Shown: positions 60,914-64,000 of the stretch, piece after piece
Position numbering within the stretch: position 1 is the stretch's first letter
How the letters are laid out: every line of letters begins with the position of its first letter
DNA from: Hydra vulgaris
Taxonomy: Eukaryota; Cnidaria; Hydrozoa; Anthoathecata; Hydridae
Direction of reading: 5' to 3'
NCBI RefSeq assembly: GCF_038396675.1
Contig: NC_088929.1
Location: forward strand, 29,469,001-29,533,000
DNA: 64,000 nucleotides
Program-made: the position numbers and the translations under genes
The notes under the pieces: model-generated
What the model was told of the DNA's origin: nothing
The model's database searches: none
Seen by the model: only the letters and a program-made list of their open reading frames with translations

Positions 60914-62264
60914 ATTGCTCAAGGTTCTTATTATACCCTAACCGACCCTAAGTTCCTACGCACACACAAGGAACTTTTTGAAACTACTAGAAATATTAAA
61001 GTAACTAATTATAATGTTTCGTATAATTCATGGGAGTTTTTAATGGAAGGCTTCTAAGTTATGCGCACTTTGCCAACTTATTATTGCTGTACTTTCAGTC
61101 TACGTAAGGGGTATGAATTCTTGATATCCTTAATTTCCAATATATAAAGAGGTGGCATTTTTTTGAAATTAACTAAAAACTTATTGGCTTTATTCACAAT
61201 TTGAATAAAATCAGGCGTTGTGACCCTTGATTACTTGCTAGGTACAATGTAGTACTGATATATTTTTTCTTCATAAGTAGTTTGGGTCTTAATCTGAGTC
61301 TCAAAAACAAACCTTTTTGTAAAGATTTCAGAAATAAGAATGAAAAGATAAATAGAAACTAATTGCTTCACTTTTATATTCAAATGAACAACACTTTTGA
61401 ACAAATATTGATTCTGTCAATTTTTTTATGGCATTTTGTTGCAATAATTTTTCATAAAAGTTTAAAAAAAAAAAATTCTAAATTTTAATATCATTACAAA
61501 ATTCTAGTTCTTTTGTAACTGTATGTTTTTAGTTATACTGGAAAAAAAATTCTTTAAAAAAATTTAATTTTAATACAAAAATCGTAGCAATATGTTGTGT
61601 CACTTCGCAAGATGTTGTGTCACTTCGCAAGATGTCAAGTCACTTCGCACAATTATATATACACAATTAACAGGTGTTATACACTTTCTTCTTCAAAAAG
61701 TAAGATATAAAGGAATAATGAAAAATATTTTAACTTTCATGCGATACTTGCTGTACCCACACTTTGTATCATTATCTAAATCGGTTTATGTTTATATTTT
61801 ATTATTTATGTTTAAATTATAATATATTTGTTATATAATACGAGTTAATGATATTTTTTTAAAAAGCTATTTACGTCAACACTTTTCAAAAATTCGTAAG
61901 TAAATTTTTCAAAAGTCTGCATTAATAAGATAATTTAATAATTAGTAGGATGTTACTTTATGGTTTGTTTTATTATTCTATGTAATTAGGGTGTAACCAG
62001 AGGCCTTCCCCCTAAAATCGCCTCTGAGTGTAACTTTATGGTTTGTTTTATTACTCTTTAATACCGTTTTTTTATTTTTTGTCTGCATAATATTAATTAG
62101 CGTCACATTTTGCACAAAGTAGCGCTTATACAACTTTTATTATATTTTCAAAACTAAGTTTATTTTTTTCACTTTTTTTTTGTTAACATATTTTGTTAAA
62201 CTTCAAGCTGAAAGCTGACGCAATGTTATATAGATTTTCAAATTTTTTTATTTTTTATTTTTTT
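60914..62264. other. No gene seen; 20 bp tandem repeat
   Basis: 61591-61650 holds three copies of a 20 base unit (ATGTTGTGTCACTTCGCAAG). The rest is AT-rich non-coding sequence up to the hAT end. Confidence 0.5.
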
Positions 62265-64000
62265 TAGGGCTGGTACTGATTAATTTTTTTTTGTTCGATT
62301 AATCGTCTAAAATTTTAATCGATTAATCGATTAATTTCGATTAATTCTGAAGTCGACAGAACAACCTGCTTTTCACCACTGGTGAGGTGAAGTTGTTATC
62401 GGTAAACGTTAACTAATTACAGTATTCACAAACGTTAACAAACAAGACACTTAATGGCTGCTATACTGTATTCAGTTTAATTGACAAGTACAAGTAGGCA
62501 TCACTTTAGCCAGTCACGTAAACAAACGAGGACGTTAACGTTTTCTGGAAGTAGACAAGATCGCAGTTTGTTGACAATGTACCCTGACGAACTAAACAGT
62601 CTTTCACAAGGAAGAAAAGTGGCAGGTACACACAGAATTGTCTGCACAAAACTGTTAGGGTAACGATGCCTGTTCAGTTGCCACCACATGAGGGGATTCT
62701 CAGTTTCAGGAATTACACCTTCTTCTTGATATCGTGTAAGCTCAGCCAGTGAGCCATGTACTGTTTGTGATTCATCTGATGAGGATTGCGATTCCGAGTC
62801 GCTGACCAACAGAGTAAGTTTCAGTTTCTTACGCACAGGTTCTGATGCCTCGCCAGTGCTGGTAGTAGTTTCACGTTCAGCTCTCTGTCTTTGGTTACAG
62901 TACACCCGAAATGCATTAGAAAGTGTTGTCCAAACTGCTTCACGTTTCTCTCTTGAGAGACAGCCGAGTTTCTTGTAACGTGGGTCTAATGCCACAGCCA
63001 TTTGCAACGTTGGCAATGCATCAATGTTTTCAATGCGACCTGAGAAGTCATTTAGTGTCGCAGATTTGAAACGTGCTATATACCCTGGATCGTCATCATT
63101 AACCCGCAGAAGTCTGCGCAAAAATGCTTCTAACGGAAGTACAGCCGAACATGTAGCATACTGTTCACTACCAATATACTCAGTAGCATCTGCAAATGGA
63201 CCCAATACCGAGACAAATTTTGACATTTTCTCCCAGTCCAACTCCCTTAGTTTATCTCCAGTGTAATTCTCGGGATGGTCAATATGATACTGCTTAATGG
63301 CATCTTTCACTTCCAGCAATCTGGCTAACATTAGGTAGGTACTGTTCCACTGCGTAGCTACATCCTGCTGCAATTTGTGAAACTTCACATCGTCAGACCT
63401 GTTAGAGGTACTGGCTTGGCTGGCCTTTAGCTCTGATGTATTCCTTGAACTGCGCTTAAAATGTCCAACTAGGTGTCGACATTTAGCCAGAATAGGAGAT
63501 GAATCAGCTGCTTTCAAACCTGCTAGTATGCTCAGTTGAAGACAGTGTGCAATACACGGTATATGGCTGTAATCCGTCCGTCCTATAGCAGCAACCATAT
63601 TTCGTGCACTGTCCGTTACGATACAGCTAATTTTTTCAGCAATGTTCCACGTTGCGGCAAACTCTTTATAGAAACTGGCAACATTATCAGCAGTGTGCCT
63701 TTCTTCAACATTTATGCAAGCTAAAGCGACAGACGTCAGTTTCCACTCAGAATCAATCCAATGACCTGTTATCCCACAGTACGATTCATTGTTGGTGGAG
63801 GTCCAAAAGTCAGTAGTTAGAGCAATACTATGAATGCATTCTAGAGCTTTCTTGTGCTCATTCAACTTCTCATTGTACATCTCTCCAATGACAGTGTCGA
63901 TTGTACGGCGACTGGGCAAAATATAAGTCTGGTTTTGAAGGGCAATACGAAGCCCCGCCTCTAGTCCAGCATCTTCTACAATTGCTGTTGGACGTCCAGA
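62265..64000 (-). mobile_element. hAT-family DNA transposon, 3' part, running off the window
   Basis: The outer end TAGGGCTGGTACTGATTAAT and the nearby CGATTAAT direct repeats (62306-62347) are the usual terminus of hAT elements of the ZBED-like group. The transposase is on the minus strand and continues past 64000. GC content inside the coding region is clearly higher than in the surroundings. Confidence 0.85.
62501..64000 (-). CDS. hAT-family transposase (partial, open at window edge)
   Basis: At least 499 codons with no stop, entering the window in frame at 64000 (SGRPTAIVEDAGLEAGLRIA). Catalytic landmarks are LTTDFWTSTNNESY (first Asp), CIVTDSARNMVAAIG (second Asp), CIAHCLQLSI (C/H pair), DVATQWNSTYLMLARLLE, LQMAVALDPRYKK and the C-terminal dimerisation domain ENPLMWWQLNRHRYPN. 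LPCERLFSSSGYIVNKLRS carries the catalytic Glu. The protein nicks and joins DNA in the nucleus. The N-terminal BED zinc finger expected for this group would lie beyond 64000. No disruption is visible, unlike every other transposase here. Confidence 0.93.
   Translation of the reverse strand, partial: SGRPTAIVEDAGLEAGLRIALQNQTYILPSRRTIDTVIGEMYNEKLNEHKKALECIHSIALTTDFWTSTNNESYCGITGHWIDSEWKLTSVALACINVEERHTADNVASFYKEFAATWNIAEKISCIVTDSARNMVAAIGRTDYSHIPCIAHCLQLSILAGLKAADSSPILAKCRHLVGHFKRSSRNTSELKASQASTSNRSDDVKFHKLQQDVATQWNSTYLMLARLLEVKDAIKQYHIDHPENYTGDKLRELDWEKMSKFVSVLGPFADATEYIGSEQYATCSAVLPLEAFLRRLLRVNDDDPGYIARFKSATLNDFSGRIENIDALPTLQMAVALDPRYKKLGCLSREKREAVWTTLSNAFRVYCNQRQRAERETTTSTGEASEPVRKKLKLTLLVSDSESQSSSDESQTVHGSLAELTRYQEEGVIPETENPLMWWQLNRHRYPNSFVQTILCVPATFLPCERLFSSSGYIVNKLRSCLLPENVNVLVCLRDWLK

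Overview
This window is AT-rich animal DNA. It has no operons or ribosome-binding-site architecture. It does have GT-AG introns, a secreted LDL-receptor class A (LDLa) protein gene, scavenger-receptor (SRCR) exons, a tRNA-derived SINE and eleven (TA)n arrays. It is dense with metazoan-type transposons: CR1/jockey-like non-LTR elements, a Penelope-like element, Tc1/mariner, P and hAT elements, and MITEs. The base composition and transposon spectrum suggest a cnidarian, most likely Hydra. That assignment is inference; no database was searched.

Layout. 0-6.8 kb: a SINE, an inverted pair of (TA)n-cored repeats, a 28-30 bp minisatellite, a 5'-truncated non-LTR reverse transcriptase and a 357 bp MITE. 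7.8-10.8 kb: a second copy of the repeat that hosts that retrotransposon, here carrying a DNA transposon. Its end arrays repeat every ~20.5 bp, and its transposase gene begins with a RING-H2 finger. 11.2-14.1 kb: two head-to-head halves of a Penelope-like element, each running into a (TA)n array. 14.25-15.6 kb and 20.5-21.2 kb: two members of one mariner-like (DD37E-type) family. 18-20.3 kb: a reverse transcriptase tail and an exon-like tandem duplication. 23-25.8 kb: a YqaJ/PHD relic and a duplicated minus-strand reverse transcriptase relic.

25.9-28.4 kb holds the best host gene: three minus-strand exons in matching phases, encoding a 183-residue secreted protein with 16 cysteines and one LDLa domain. 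A second copy of this locus is split. Its last exon lies at 44.8-45.1 kb and its middle exon at 55.1-55.3 kb. About 9.2 kb of nested transposons sits in the intron between them, including a ~6.9 kb element with CCCAG ends that itself holds a P-type element with an 8-bp target duplication. The second copy is a pseudogene.

30.9-35.4 kb has two decayed transposase-like genes on opposite strands. 36.7-37.5 kb is a broken two-SRCR-domain exon. 38.4-44.4 kb is a dead non-LTR element split by a 3.5 kb CCCAG-ended element that carries in-phase exons of an unrecognised gene. 56.6-60.9 kb has further relics. From 62.3 kb to the window edge is a hAT element whose transposase frame is unbroken, the youngest-looking element here.

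Recurring architecture: most sequence is transposon nested in transposon, and several paralogous copies serve as natural empty sites that date the insertions. Near-perfect short inverted duplications (arms 13-60 bp) recur. Two of them interrupt recognisable coding sequence and are templated from it, which points to fold-back or template-switch repair as a common local mutation type.
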